A DNA stretch of 8,917 nt from Rhodoferax sp. (lineage in GTDB: Bacteria; Pseudomonadota; Gammaproteobacteria; Burkholderiales; Burkholderiaceae_C), in assembly GCA_016463455.1 (NCBI GenBank), contig JAEMRG010000035.1:3436-12352 (forward strand). The letters run 5' to 3'. The notes under the pieces were generated by a model, which was not told where the DNA came from, searched no databases, and saw only the letters and a program-made list of their open reading frames with translations. Below are positions 1-6,260 of this stretch, one piece after another; the first letter of the stretch is position 1, and each line of letters opens with the position of its first letter. The translations under genes were made by a program, and so were the position numbers.

Positions 1-420
1 TGGCATGGAATACAAAGCGCGCACTTGCGCTGGCGAATGTTGGTCCACCCAGCGCAGCAGGGTTTGGGCAAGCACGCTGGCCTGGGCGTAATAGTCCAGC
101 GCCGCGGGCGATACCTGCGCCGGGTAGCGACCCCAGGGGTAGATGTGGAAGAACTCTTTGAGGTCGCGCCGGTGGTAGCCCTTGGCCGTCTCGGAGACGG
201 CGGGCGAGAAATAGCCGTCGTGGGTATCCGTGTCGCGTGCATACGCATGCTTGGCCTCGGTTTGGAAAAATCCGGCCCATTCGCTGTAAATGCCTTCGAT
301 CAGGGTCTGCGCCAGCGGATGGTTTTGCAGCACCGCAAAACCGGTTTCGTGCAGGCTGGCGGTGAAGGCTTGCGGCGCGTCGTCCGCCGCAAAGTCAATG
401 ATGGGTAGTTCGGTACTCAT
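1..420 (-). CDS. 2-oxoglutarate/Fe(II)-dependent oxygenase, isopenicillin N synthase-like (N-terminal part, cut by window edge)
   Basis: The frame gives 140 residues beginning MSTELPIIDFAADD and stays open to base 1, so the 3' part lies outside the window. The opening pattern (P-I-I-D-F, then ETGFAVLQNHPL at about residues 25-36, then an aromatic stretch EWAGFF and later GYFSP, KGYHRRDLKEFFH) is that of the non-haem dioxygenase N-terminal domain of the isopenicillin N synthase family. The catalytic HxD...H facial triad sits in the C-terminal half and cannot be seen. The start is ATG at 418-420, which overlaps the hydrolase stop codon as ATGA, so translation is probably coupled. It is the last visible gene of the ribokinase-hydrolase operon. 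Members of this family oxidise small metabolites using 2-oxoglutarate and O2. The substrate here is unknown, and the operon suggests a nucleoside, base or sugar derivative. The family call is firm; the role is inference. Confidence 0.85.
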   Translation of the reverse strand, partial: MSTELPIIDFAADDAPQAFTASLHETGFAVLQNHPLAQTLIEGIYSEWAGFFQTEAKHAYARDTDTHDGYFSPAVSETAKGYHRRDLKEFFHIYPWGRYPAQVSPAALDYYAQASVLAQTLLRWVDQHSPAQVRALYSMP

Positions 421-1409
421 AGGCTCAACCAATCACGCATTAAAACCGTTTCAATTTTTTGGCGGCAGGCGTCGGCCTGCACCTGCATGCACACCGTGGC
501 GGGGGCCACCTCCCAGCCGCTTTGCGGATAGGGTATGGACTTGCGTTTGAGCATGGTCTGGCCCTGAGCCAGTCCGTCCACGGCTACACGCAGCGCGCCG
601 CTTTCGGTCTGAAAAAGCTGCGGGTCGGTCAGCGCGACAAAGGCCAGCACATCATGCCCAAAGCAGCCATGGATCGCCGCAACATGGGGGTACAGGTCGC
701 TGTAAAAGTTAGCGTAAAAGGCCACGGCATGGTGCAGGGTGTCGGTGGCAATATGGCGGTGGTGCCCGGCCAGTTGTTTGAACATAGTGACTGGCAATAT
801 CACCTGGTGTGTTACGTCAAGACCGACCATAGTGAGCGTAAAACCGGCGCAAAACACGCGGTCTGCCGCATGCGGGTCGTTCCAGATATTGGCCTCGGCC
901 ACCGGCGACACATTGCCAGGCTCGATCACCGTGCCGCCCATGATGACCACGGCGCGCAGCAGTTTGGGCAATTGCGGCTCGATCTCCAGCGCCAAGGCCA
1001 GGTTGCCCAGGGGGCCGACCGCCACCAGCGTGATTTCACCCGGTTTTTCGCGCGCCATGTCCACGATAAATTGCGCCGAACTGCGTGGGTCCAGGCGCAG
1101 GGCATGCGCTTCACGCGGCCCAAGATTGCCCAAACCGTCCGCCCCATGGATATGGGCTGGCGGCTCTTCGCCGGGCTTGCCCAAGGGTGCAGCTACGCCT
1201 TGGGTCACCGGAATATGGCCGCGCCCTGCAATGGCTAAAAGATACAAGGCGTTGGTAGCCGCCTGGACCACCGACACATTGCCAAAGCTAGTGGTCACGC
1301 CGACCAGCTCAATTTCGGGGTGGGCTAGGGCGTAGTACAAGGCCATAGCGTCGTCAACCCCGGGGTCGGTGTCGTAAATAAGCAGGTGGCGGGCAGAAGG
1401 CATAGGCAT
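417..1409 (-). CDS. Nucleoside hydrolase (inosine/uridine-preferring type)
   Basis: This cytosolic N-ribohydrolase of 330 residues is a normal length for the family and has no signal peptide. It cleaves the N-glycosidic bond of a nucleoside to free base plus ribose. The calcium-binding signature DTDPGVDDA lies at residues 13-21. Asn44 falls in SFGNVSV, HGADGLGNLG at 88-97, VGPLGNLALA at 131-140, and GNVSPVAEANIWNDP at 165-179 supplies the ribose-contacting Asn166, Glu172 and Asn174. His252-Asp253 matches the catalytic His/metal Asp pair of group I enzymes (the inosine/uridine type) rather than the Trp of IAG-specific enzymes. The usual Thr in the VGPLTN motif is Gly135 here; in the family that residue binds calcium through its backbone, so the change may be tolerated. 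The gene starts 19 bp after the ribokinase stop with only a weak ribosome site, and a second ATG two codons in is possible. Base specificity cannot be read from sequence. Confidence 0.95.
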   Translation of the reverse strand: MPMPSARHLLIYDTDPGVDDAMALYYALAHPEIELVGVTTSFGNVSVVQAATNALYLLAIAGRGHIPVTQGVAAPLGKPGEEPPAHIHGADGLGNLGPREAHALRLDPRSSAQFIVDMAREKPGEITLVAVGPLGNLALALEIEPQLPKLLRAVVIMGGTVIEPGNVSPVAEANIWNDPHAADRVFCAGFTLTMVGLDVTHQVILPVTMFKQLAGHHRHIATDTLHHAVAFYANFYSDLYPHVAAIHGCFGHDVLAFVALTDPQLFQTESGALRVAVDGLAQGQTMLKRKSIPYPQSGWEVAPATVCMQVQADACRQKIETVLMRDWLSL

Positions 1410-1428
1410 GGCTTGGGTGCAAAAGGCC

Positions 1429-2355
1429 TTAGGCCCTGGCCTCGCAGTAGATTTCTAATGCCGAGACATCGGTCGCGCTGTGCCCGGCTAAAAAGGCATG
1501 CACCTCGCTGTTTTCTGGAACGCTGGACTGGGCACCCGGCTTGGTGCAAGACAGCGCGGCGGCAGCGCCTGCCAATTGCAGCGCCTCTGCCATGCCTTGC
1601 CCTGCGGCCAGTTGCGCTATGAGCACGCCGCAAAAGGTGTCGCCCGCACCGGTGGTATCCACGGCTTGGACGGCAAAACCGCCTTGGTAATGCAGGGCCT
1701 GACCCTGGCGCGCGACGGCGCCGCGTGCGCCCAAGGTCACTACGACGCTCTGGCACGGCAATGTAGCCATGGCATCCACAATGCTCCCGTGGCGCTGGCT
1801 GATAGCGCGCAACTCGCCTTCGTTGACGATCAGCACATCCACCAGATCAAGCAGATCGGGCGGCAGCGCTTGGGCCGGTGCGGCATTGAGCGCCACTTGC
1901 AGGCCCGCCGCACGCGCCAGGCGCGCCGATTCGATAACCGTACGCAAAGGAATTTCCAATTGCATCAGCAAAAAACGGTAGGCATTGAGCGCGGGCAGAT
2001 GCGCAGCCAGCAGGCGGGCGTTGGCGCCAGGCGCAACGGTGATGGCGTTTTCTGCGTCATCGGAGACGCAAATAAAAGCGGTGCCGCTGGCAACATCCTC
2101 AAACGCTTGCGCATGCAGCACCACGCCAGCACTTTGTAAGGACGCTATGAGTACTTGGGCATAGGCATCGCGCCCCAGCGCCAGCGCCATGGCGGTAGGT
2201 GCGCCACCGGCCCGCGCGCAAGCCACTGCCTGATTGGCACCTTTGCCGCCGGGAAATATTTGCAAATCGCGGCCCAACACGGTTTCGCCAGGCGCTGGAA
2301 TATGCTGCGCGCGCACTACAAAATCCAGATTGGCCGATCCCGCAACAAGCACCAT
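1429..2355 (-). CDS. rbsK: Ribokinase (PfkB family)
   Basis: This ATP-dependent kinase converts D-ribose to ribose 5-phosphate in the cytoplasm. With the start at ATG 2353-2355 it has 308 residues, almost the length of E. coli RbsK. The N terminus MVLVAGSANLDFV carries the sugar-binding Asp11, followed by PGET at 22-25 and the first PfkB signature PGGKGANQ at 35-42. The second signature DTTGAGDTF is at 233-241, with catalytic base Asp239 and the GAGD anion hole. The frame remains open upstream to 2664, but that extension lacks family similarity and runs across the divergent promoter and into the binding-protein gene, so it was not used. No Shine-Dalgarno sequence precedes the chosen ATG; a 15-bp A/T-rich inverted repeat lies there instead. 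It is first in the leftward operon and feeds on the ribose released by the hydrolase next to it. A different sugar substrate within the PfkB family is possible, but context favours ribose. Confidence 0.93.
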   Translation of the reverse strand: MVLVAGSANLDFVVRAQHIPAPGETVLGRDLQIFPGGKGANQAVACARAGGAPTAMALALGRDAYAQVLIASLQSAGVVLHAQAFEDVASGTAFICVSDDAENAITVAPGANARLLAAHLPALNAYRFLLMQLEIPLRTVIESARLARAAGLQVALNAAPAQALPPDLLDLVDVLIVNEGELRAISQRHGSIVDAMATLPCQSVVVTLGARGAVARQGQALHYQGGFAVQAVDTTGAGDTFCGVLIAQLAAGQGMAEALQLAGAAAALSCTKPGAQSSVPENSEVHAFLAGHSATDVSALEIYCEARA

Positions 2356-2360
2356 GGAAA

Positions 2361-2375
2361 AAACTTTCAAAGTTT
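2361..2375. repeat. Perfect inverted repeat just upstream of ribokinase start
   Basis: AAACTTT and AAAGTTT form 7-bp arms around a single central C, centred at 2368 and ending 5 bp before the ribokinase ATG. It occupies the place where a ribosome binding site would be expected. It could be a protein operator, or on the leftward mRNA a weak A/U hairpin that controls translation. The regulator is unknown. Confidence 0.5.
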
Positions 2376-2376
2376 G

Positions 2377-2393
2377 TGCGCCCAATAGGCGCA
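2377..2393. repeat. Inverted repeat in the ribokinase leader, overlapping the next dyad
   Basis: TGCGCC and GGCGCA form 6-bp arms around CAATA. The right arm shares bases 2389-2393 with the 14-bp palindrome at 2389-2402, so in the leftward transcript the two stems cannot form at once. It may be an RNA switch element or a coincidence of GC-rich sequence. Confidence 0.4.
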
Positions 2394-2402
2394 GGCCTGC
2401 GC
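2389..2402. repeat. Perfect 14-bp palindrome GCGCAGGCCTGCGC in divergent region
   Basis: The sequence is fully self-complementary, centred between 2395 and 2396, about 31.5 bp (close to three helical turns) from the centre of the dyad at 2417-2437. It is a candidate operator for the leftward operon, or one arm of a leader RNA structure. No known regulator motif was recognised. Confidence 0.5.
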
Positions 2403-2416
2403 TCACTGCGCTGACC

Positions 2417-2437
2417 CTTGGTCGAGTGTAGACCAAG
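2417..2437. promoter_or_regulatory. Candidate operator: CTTGGTC-N7-GACCAAG
   Basis: The 7-bp arms are perfect around a 7-bp spacer centred at 2427. This places it near -73 relative to the predicted start of the rightward transcript, a typical distance for an activator, while it also sits in the promoter zone of the leftward operon. The spacing does not fit FadR-type GntR sites (short centre) or LacI sites (central CG). The symmetry is seen directly; the operator role is inferred. Confidence 0.5.
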
Positions 2438-2464
2438 CGTCTGCAAAATTGGCCCGCGCTCTGC

Positions 2465-2493
2465 TTGCGAGCGCCTGTGGGCTCACGTATGAT
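2465..2493 (+). promoter_or_regulatory. Sigma70-type promoter for the nucleoside transporter operon
   Basis: The -35 box is TTGCGA at 2465-2470 and the -10 box is TATGAT at 2488-2493, with an ideal 17-bp spacer. The -10 matches five of six consensus bases and the -35 four of six. Transcription would start near 2500 and give a leader of about 105 nt before the binding-protein ATG. No equally good promoter was found for the leftward operon. Confidence 0.6.
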
Positions 2494-2534
2494 GAACTGC
2501 TGCCGCTGTGTTTTGCAAGCGTCAGATCGCTGTG

Positions 2535-2577
2535 GCACCCAAGCTTGGCATGCTGTATGTCGGGCGTGCTTTTTATT
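2535..2577 (+). terminator. Possible attenuator hairpin in the binding-protein leader
   Basis: GCAC at 2535-2538 pairs with GTGC at 2566-2569, continued after a one-base bulge by CC 2539-2540 with GG 2563-2564, and the stem runs directly into TTTTTATT at 2570-2577. An internal palindrome CCAAGCTTGG lies at 2539-2548. The stem is short and the loop long, so an intrinsic terminator is only a possibility. Confidence 0.25.
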
Positions 2578-2592
2578 AAATCCCTCTTCGCT

Positions 2593-2596
2593 AGGA
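2593..2596 (+). promoter_or_regulatory. Ribosome binding site fixing the binding-protein start
   Basis: AGGA lies 9 bases before ATG 2606. The same frame stays open back to 2465, but only this start yields a proper signal peptide, so the ribosome site and the peptide agree. Confidence 0.7.
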
Positions 2597-2605
2597 ACTT
2601 TATTT

Positions 2606-3586
2606 ATGCGTACTGCCCATGTTTTCCAAGTCGGCGTGCTGGCCTTGTCTATGGCCGCTGCCATCCCCGCGCTGGCCGAGCCGGCCGTTATTTACGATAT
2701 GGGCGGAAAGTTCGACAAATCCTTTAACGAAGCGGCCTATAACGGCATGCAAAAGTGGGCTAAAGACACCGGCAAGAAATACCTGGAATTTGAAATCAGC
2801 AATGAATCCCAGCGTGAGCAAGCGGTGCGCCGCATGGCAGAAAAAGGCGCTAGCCCGATTATTGGTGTCGGTTTTTCGCAGGCATCAAGCATTGAAAAAG
2901 TAGCCAAAGAATTCCCCAAGTTGCAATTTGCGATTGTGGACATGGTGGTCGATGCGCCTAACGTGCAGTCGGTAGTTTTCAAAGAGCAGGAAGGCAGCTT
3001 TTTGGTTGGCGTGATGGCGGCTATGGCCAGCAAGAGTGGCAAGGTCGGTTTTGTCGGCGGCATGGATATCCCGCTGATCCGCAAATTTGAATGCGGCTAC
3101 CGCCAAGGTGCTTTGTTCGCCAATTCCAAAGCCACGGTGACAGCCAATATGACGGGCACCACAGGCGCAGCCTGGAACGACCCCACACGCGGTGGCGAAC
3201 TCAGCAAAGCCCAGTTTGCGCAAGGCGTTGATGTGATTTTTGCGGCGGCCGGCGGCACCGGCATGGGTGTTTACCAAGCCGCCAAAGACGCGGGTAAGCT
3301 GGCCATTGGCGTGGACAGCAACCAAAACCATTTGCAGCCGGGCACCATGCTCACGTCCATGCTCAAGCGTGTGGATGTGGCGGTCTATAACGTGGCGATG
3401 GCGCACAAACCTGGCCTGTCGGTTCTGGGCCTTAAAGAAGGCGGCGTGGACTACGCCTTGGATAGCAACAATGCCAAGCTGGTCAACGCCGACATGAAGA
3501 AGAAAGTCGATGCCGCCAAGGCCGACATCATCAGCGGAAAAATCAAAGTGGCCGACTTCATGGCCGACAACGCTTGCAAGCTATAA
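2606..3586 (+). CDS. BMP-family ABC transporter substrate-binding protein (nucleoside/purine)
   Basis: This periplasmic binding protein of 326 residues would capture nucleosides and deliver them to the permeases encoded downstream. Residues 1-24 (MRTAHVF, hydrophobic core, PALA) form a Sec signal peptide with likely cleavage after Ala24. There is no lipobox Cys, so the mature protein is soluble rather than a lipoprotein like its Gram-positive and spirochaete relatives (PnrA/TmpC, BmpA). Family motifs are IYDMGGKFDKSFNEAAYNG at 29-47, the SNESQREQAVRRMAEKG stretch at 65-81, GFVGGMDIPLIRKFECGY at 148-165, IFAAAGGTGMGVYQAA at 211-226 and GVDSNQN at 235-241. The Asp/Phe/Asn cluster in the first and the Asp in the last are where this family holds the nucleoside base and ribose. 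It is first in the transporter operon, after a long leader, and is followed by a strong hairpin. Exact ligand (purine versus other nucleosides) is not determined. Confidence 0.93.
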   Translation: MRTAHVFQVGVLALSMAAAIPALAEPAVIYDMGGKFDKSFNEAAYNGMQKWAKDTGKKYLEFEISNESQREQAVRRMAEKGASPIIGVGFSQASSIEKVAKEFPKLQFAIVDMVVDAPNVQSVVFKEQEGSFLVGVMAAMASKSGKVGFVGGMDIPLIRKFECGYRQGALFANSKATVTANMTGTTGAAWNDPTRGGELSKAQFAQGVDVIFAAAGGTGMGVYQAAKDAGKLAIGVDSNQNHLQPGTMLTSMLKRVDVAVYNVAMAHKPGLSVLGLKEGGVDYALDSNNAKLVNADMKKKVDAAKADIISGKIKVADFMADNACKL

Positions 3587-3595
3587 GGTCGCTAG

Positions 3596-3616
3596 CCCCG
3601 GCCGAGGTGGCCGGGG
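3596..3616 (+). repeat. Strong hairpin after the binding-protein stop codon
   Basis: CCCCGGCC and GGCCGGGG form a perfect 8-bp GC-only stem with loop GAGGT, starting 9 bases after the TAA at 3584-3586. No T-run follows, so it is not a classic terminator. Such stems after the first gene of ABC importer operons often protect the binding-protein mRNA end and keep it more abundant than the membrane genes. Confidence 0.6.
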
Positions 3617-5148
3617 TAACAACGCTGCCTGCCTTGCAGATGGCCGGTATCCATAAGCGCTTTGGCGATGTGCTGGCCAATCTAGACGTGAACTTCACGG
3701 TGGCGCAAGGCACCTTACACGGCCTGATTGGTGAAAACGGCGCCGGCAAGAGCACCCTGATGTCGGTGTTGTACGGCATGCACCCGGCCGATAGCGGCCG
3801 CATCGCGGTCTTTGGCAAACCGGTGCAGATTCGCAATGCCCAAGACGCTATCGCCTGCGGCATTGGCATGGTGCACCAGCACTTCATGCTGGTCGAAACG
3901 CTGAGCGCGCTGGAAAACGTGATGTTGGGCGCCGAGCCGCACTGGCATCTGCCCAGTGCCATCGCGCCGGTGCGCCAGCAGCTGGAGGCTTTGATGCAGT
4001 CCACCGGTCTGCTGGTTGCACTCGATGCCCTGGTGGCCGATTTGGCCGTCGGCGACCGCCAGCGTTTGGAAATTTTGAAAGCTTTGTTTCGCGGCGCCCG
4101 CATCCTGATACTCGATGAGCCCACCGCCGTCTTGACGCCGCAGGAAACGCAGCAATTGTTTACCGTGTTGCGCCAGTTACGCGCACAGGGAAGCACGGTG
4201 ATTTTGATCACCCACAAGCTCAAGGAAGTGCTGGCCCTGTGCGACCAGGTAACGGTCATGCGCGCCGGGCGCGTGGTGGAGGATATGCCGATTGCGCGCG
4301 CTAGCGTGCAATCGCTGGCCCAGGCTATGGTGGGGCGCAAAGTGCAGTTGGACAGGCCGCCCGCAGTACATGAGCCGCAGCGCGATGCCACGCCGGTTTT
4401 ACTAGCGCAGGGCTTGCACTTGCGTGATGCCAGCGGTGTGCAGCGGCTGGCGGGGGTGGGCCTGCAATTGCGCGCCGGTGAGATCGTGGGCATTGCGGGT
4501 GTCTCGGGCAACGGGCAAAGCGAGTTGCTCGATGTTTTGTCTGGCCTGGCTGCGCCCGATAGCGGCAGCATGCAAGTGCTGGGGCGGCAGTTTGAAAGCG
4601 CGGCGTGGCTCGACCCGTTTACCGCGCGCGCTATCGGCCTGGCCCATGTACCCGAAGATCGTCAAGCGCGGGCCTTGGTGATGGACTTTGAGGCCTGGGA
4701 GTCTGCGGTGTTGGGCTATGAACACCAGCCGCAGTTTTGCCGCGGGGGCTGGATGCGCGCAGCTGCCATGCGCCAGGCGACCACAGACATGATGGAGCGT
4801 TTTGACGTGCGTCCGCGCAAAGCGACCCTGGGTAGCCGCAAATTTTCCGGGGGCAACCAGCAAAAATTGGTGCTGGCCCGAGAGCTCGGGCAAGCGCCGC
4901 GCGTGTTGCTAGTAGGCCAGCCCACCCGCGGCGTGGACATCGGCGCGATCGAATTTATTTATTCCCAGTTACGCACCATGCGCGATGCCGGTTGTGCCGT
5001 GTTGTTGGTCTCTAGTGAGCTGGATGAAATTTTGGCCTTGTCGGACCGCGTGCTGGTGATGGTCCAGGGCCGCATCAGCGGCGTGCTGGATATTGCCGAT
5101 TGCAGCGAAGAGCGTCTGGGCTTGTTGATGGCCGGAGCTGCCGCATGA
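3607..5148 (+). CDS. Nucleoside ABC transporter ATP-binding protein (two NBDs)
   Basis: This cytoplasmic ATPase energises the importer and, as usual in the family, has two nucleotide-binding domains in one chain (513 residues from GTG 3607). Domain 1 has Walker A GENGAGKST at 42-50, Q-loop VHQHF with Gln91, signature LAVGDRQ at about 146-152 in place of LSGGQ, Walker B ILILDEPT with Asp170-Glu171, and H-loop His203. Domain 2 has the degenerate Walker A GVSGNGQSE at 298-306, signature FSGGNQQK at 413-420 and Walker B LLVGQPTRGVD with Gln438 replacing the catalytic Glu. These departures are normal for sugar/nucleoside importers of this class. The start is uncertain: TTG 3574 would overlap the binding-protein gene by 13 bp, GTG 3607 lies in the hairpin, and TTG 3634 or ATG 3640 follow it but trim the first strand LQMAGIHKRFG. 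None has a clear ribosome site. The last codon overlaps the permease start (ATGA). Confidence 0.93.
   Translation: MAGVTTLPALQMAGIHKRFGDVLANLDVNFTVAQGTLHGLIGENGAGKSTLMSVLYGMHPADSGRIAVFGKPVQIRNAQDAIACGIGMVHQHFMLVETLSALENVMLGAEPHWHLPSAIAPVRQQLEALMQSTGLLVALDALVADLAVGDRQRLEILKALFRGARILILDEPTAVLTPQETQQLFTVLRQLRAQGSTVILITHKLKEVLALCDQVTVMRAGRVVEDMPIARASVQSLAQAMVGRKVQLDRPPAVHEPQRDATPVLLAQGLHLRDASGVQRLAGVGLQLRAGEIVGIAGVSGNGQSELLDVLSGLAAPDSGSMQVLGRQFESAAWLDPFTARAIGLAHVPEDRQARALVMDFEAWESAVLGYEHQPQFCRGGWMRAAAMRQATTDMMERFDVRPRKATLGSRKFSGGNQQKLVLARELGQAPRVLLVGQPTRGVDIGAIEFIYSQLRTMRDAGCAVLLVSSELDEILALSDRVLVMVQGRISGVLDIADCSEERLGLLMAGAAA
5134..5137 (+). promoter_or_regulatory. Ribosome binding site for first permease
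   Basis: GGAG lies 7 bases before ATG 5145, inside the end of the ATPase gene. It selects the ATGA-overlapping start over the longer open frame, which begins at 5100. Confidence 0.7.
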
Positions 5149-6260
5149 GCCAGGCGACAGCCTTGCCGCGCTGGGCCGATGTCGGTCTGCTGCCTCTGGT
5201 CTGCCTGGCTATCGCCTTGCTGGTGGCCGGCATCGTCGTGGCGTTGGTCGGGCAAAGTCCTTCGCAAGTGTTGGCAGCCCTGGTGCAAGGCGCTTTCGGC
5301 ACGGCCCGTGGCCTGAGCTACACCCTGTACTACGCCACCAGCTTTATTTTCACCGGCCTGGCAGTGGCCGTGGCTTTTCATGCGGGTTTATTCAATATCG
5401 GCGGCGAAGGCCAGGCCACGGTGGGTGGCTTGGGCACCGCCTTGGTGGCGCTGTGGCTGTCGCCGGTTTTGCCCGCCGGGGCCATGCTGCCCTTGATGCT
5501 GCTATGCGGCGCGCTGTTTGGCATGGCTTGGGCTGCGGTTCCCGGCTATTTGCAAGCCTACCGGGGTAGCCATGTGGTGATCACCACCATCATGTTCAAT
5601 TTCCTGGCCAGTACCCTGCTGGTGTATTTGCTGGTCAACCATTTGCGTGCACCGGGCAATGTGGCTATCGAAAGCGCGGCCTTTGCACCCTCGGCGCAGC
5701 TGATGCCGGCGCGTGAACTGCTGGCCTTAGGCGGAGTCGATTGGCCCGGCTCGCCACTGAACGCCAGCTTGCTTTTGGCTTTGCTCGCTTGCGTGGCGGT
5801 GTATTTTTTCCTGTGGCACAGCCGCAGCGGCTACCGGCTGCGGGCCGTAGGCTCTAGTCCTGGGGCGGCGGCCTATGCCGGTATCCGGCCGCGCCGGCAT
5901 ATTGTCTTGGCTATGGCGATCAGTGGTGCACTGGCCGGCATGGTCGGCATGAATGAAGTGGCCGGGGTCAGCGGCAAACTAGTGATGGAGTTTGTCGGCG
6001 GCGCCGGCTTTACCGGTATCGCCGTAGCCTTGATGGGCCGCAACCATCCGGTGGGTGTGGTGCTGGCCAGTGTTTTGTTTGGCGCGCTGTTTCAAGGCGG
6101 AGCCGAAGTCGCTTTTGATGTGCCCGGTTTTAGCCGCGATATGGTGGTCATGCTGCAAGGTTTTGTGGTGCTTTTTTCCGGGGCTATGAGCTATGTGGTG
6201 GCGACGCCCTTGGCCGCGCTGTTGCGCGCACTGAACTTGCATGGAGCAAAGCATGGATGA
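5145..6260 (+). CDS. Nucleoside ABC transporter permease 1
   Basis: This inner-membrane channel subunit of 371 residues belongs to the BPD_transp_2 family used by BMP-type nucleoside importers. It is almost wholly hydrophobic, with clear membrane segments near residues 14-36, 62-80, 92-105, 113-133, 145-165, 205-224, 252-275, 286-296, 303-320 and 333-352. Diagnostic family motifs are FHAGLFNIGGEGQ at 78-90 and the cytoplasmic coupling stretch GYRLRAVGSSPGAAAYAGI at 229-247, which would dock on the ATPase. The start ATG 5145 overlaps the ATPase stop by 4 bp and is preceded by GGAG, so translation is probably coupled. The longer upstream reading frame from 5100 only reads the ATPase 3' end out of frame. 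The protein would pair with the second permease as a heterodimer. Family and role are confident; the substrate is inferred from the operon. Confidence 0.93.
   Translation: MSQATALPRWADVGLLPLVCLAIALLVAGIVVALVGQSPSQVLAALVQGAFGTARGLSYTLYYATSFIFTGLAVAVAFHAGLFNIGGEGQATVGGLGTALVALWLSPVLPAGAMLPLMLLCGALFGMAWAAVPGYLQAYRGSHVVITTIMFNFLASTLLVYLLVNHLRAPGNVAIESAAFAPSAQLMPARELLALGGVDWPGSPLNASLLLALLACVAVYFFLWHSRSGYRLRAVGSSPGAAAYAGIRPRRHIVLAMAISGALAGMVGMNEVAGVSGKLVMEFVGGAGFTGIAVALMGRNHPVGVVLASVLFGALFQGGAEVAFDVPGFSRDMVVMLQGFVVLFSGAMSYVVATPLAALLRALNLHGAKHG
6243..6246 (+). promoter_or_regulatory. Ribosome binding site deciding the second permease start
   Basis: GGAG lies 6 bases before ATG 6253 and includes part of the alternative ATG 6241, which itself has no ribosome site upstream. 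This favours the start at 6253 with an 8-bp overlap (ATGGATGA) with the first permease. Confidence 0.65.

Noticed and set aside
25..408. Plus-strand open frame at the left edge
   Set aside because: It is the complement of the oxygenase gene, whose minus-strand translation shows clear family motifs.
459..1238. Long open frame on the plus strand (259 codons)
   Set aside because: It lies antisense to the well-supported nucleoside hydrolase and its translation is low-complexity His/Arg/Gln-rich with no family features, as expected from a shadow of GC-rich coding sequence.
1498..2139. Plus-strand open frame of 213 codons opposite ribokinase
   Set aside because: It is antisense to conserved PfkB motifs, with no ribosome site and no recognisable protein features.
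2425..2453. Leftward promoter with -10 TACACT inside the CTTGGTC dyad
   Set aside because: The -10 is only moderate and no acceptable -35 lies 15-19 bp upstream, so no leftward promoter is called, although one must exist nearby.
2533..2550. Sigma54-like element (TGGCAC ... TTGGCA)
   Set aside because: The GG and GC elements are separated by 12 bases rather than the required 10, and the -12 element has an extra G, so it is unlikely to function as a sigma54 promoter.
2356..2664. N-terminal extension of ribokinase up to 2664
   Set aside because: It would cross the divergent control region and overlap the start of the binding-protein gene, and the added residues have no PfkB similarity.
3558..4571. 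Minus-strand open frame of 337 codons opposite the ATPase
   Set aside because: It mirrors Walker A, signature and Walker B codons of the ATPase, and its Ser/Thr/Arg/Cys-rich translation has no domain character.
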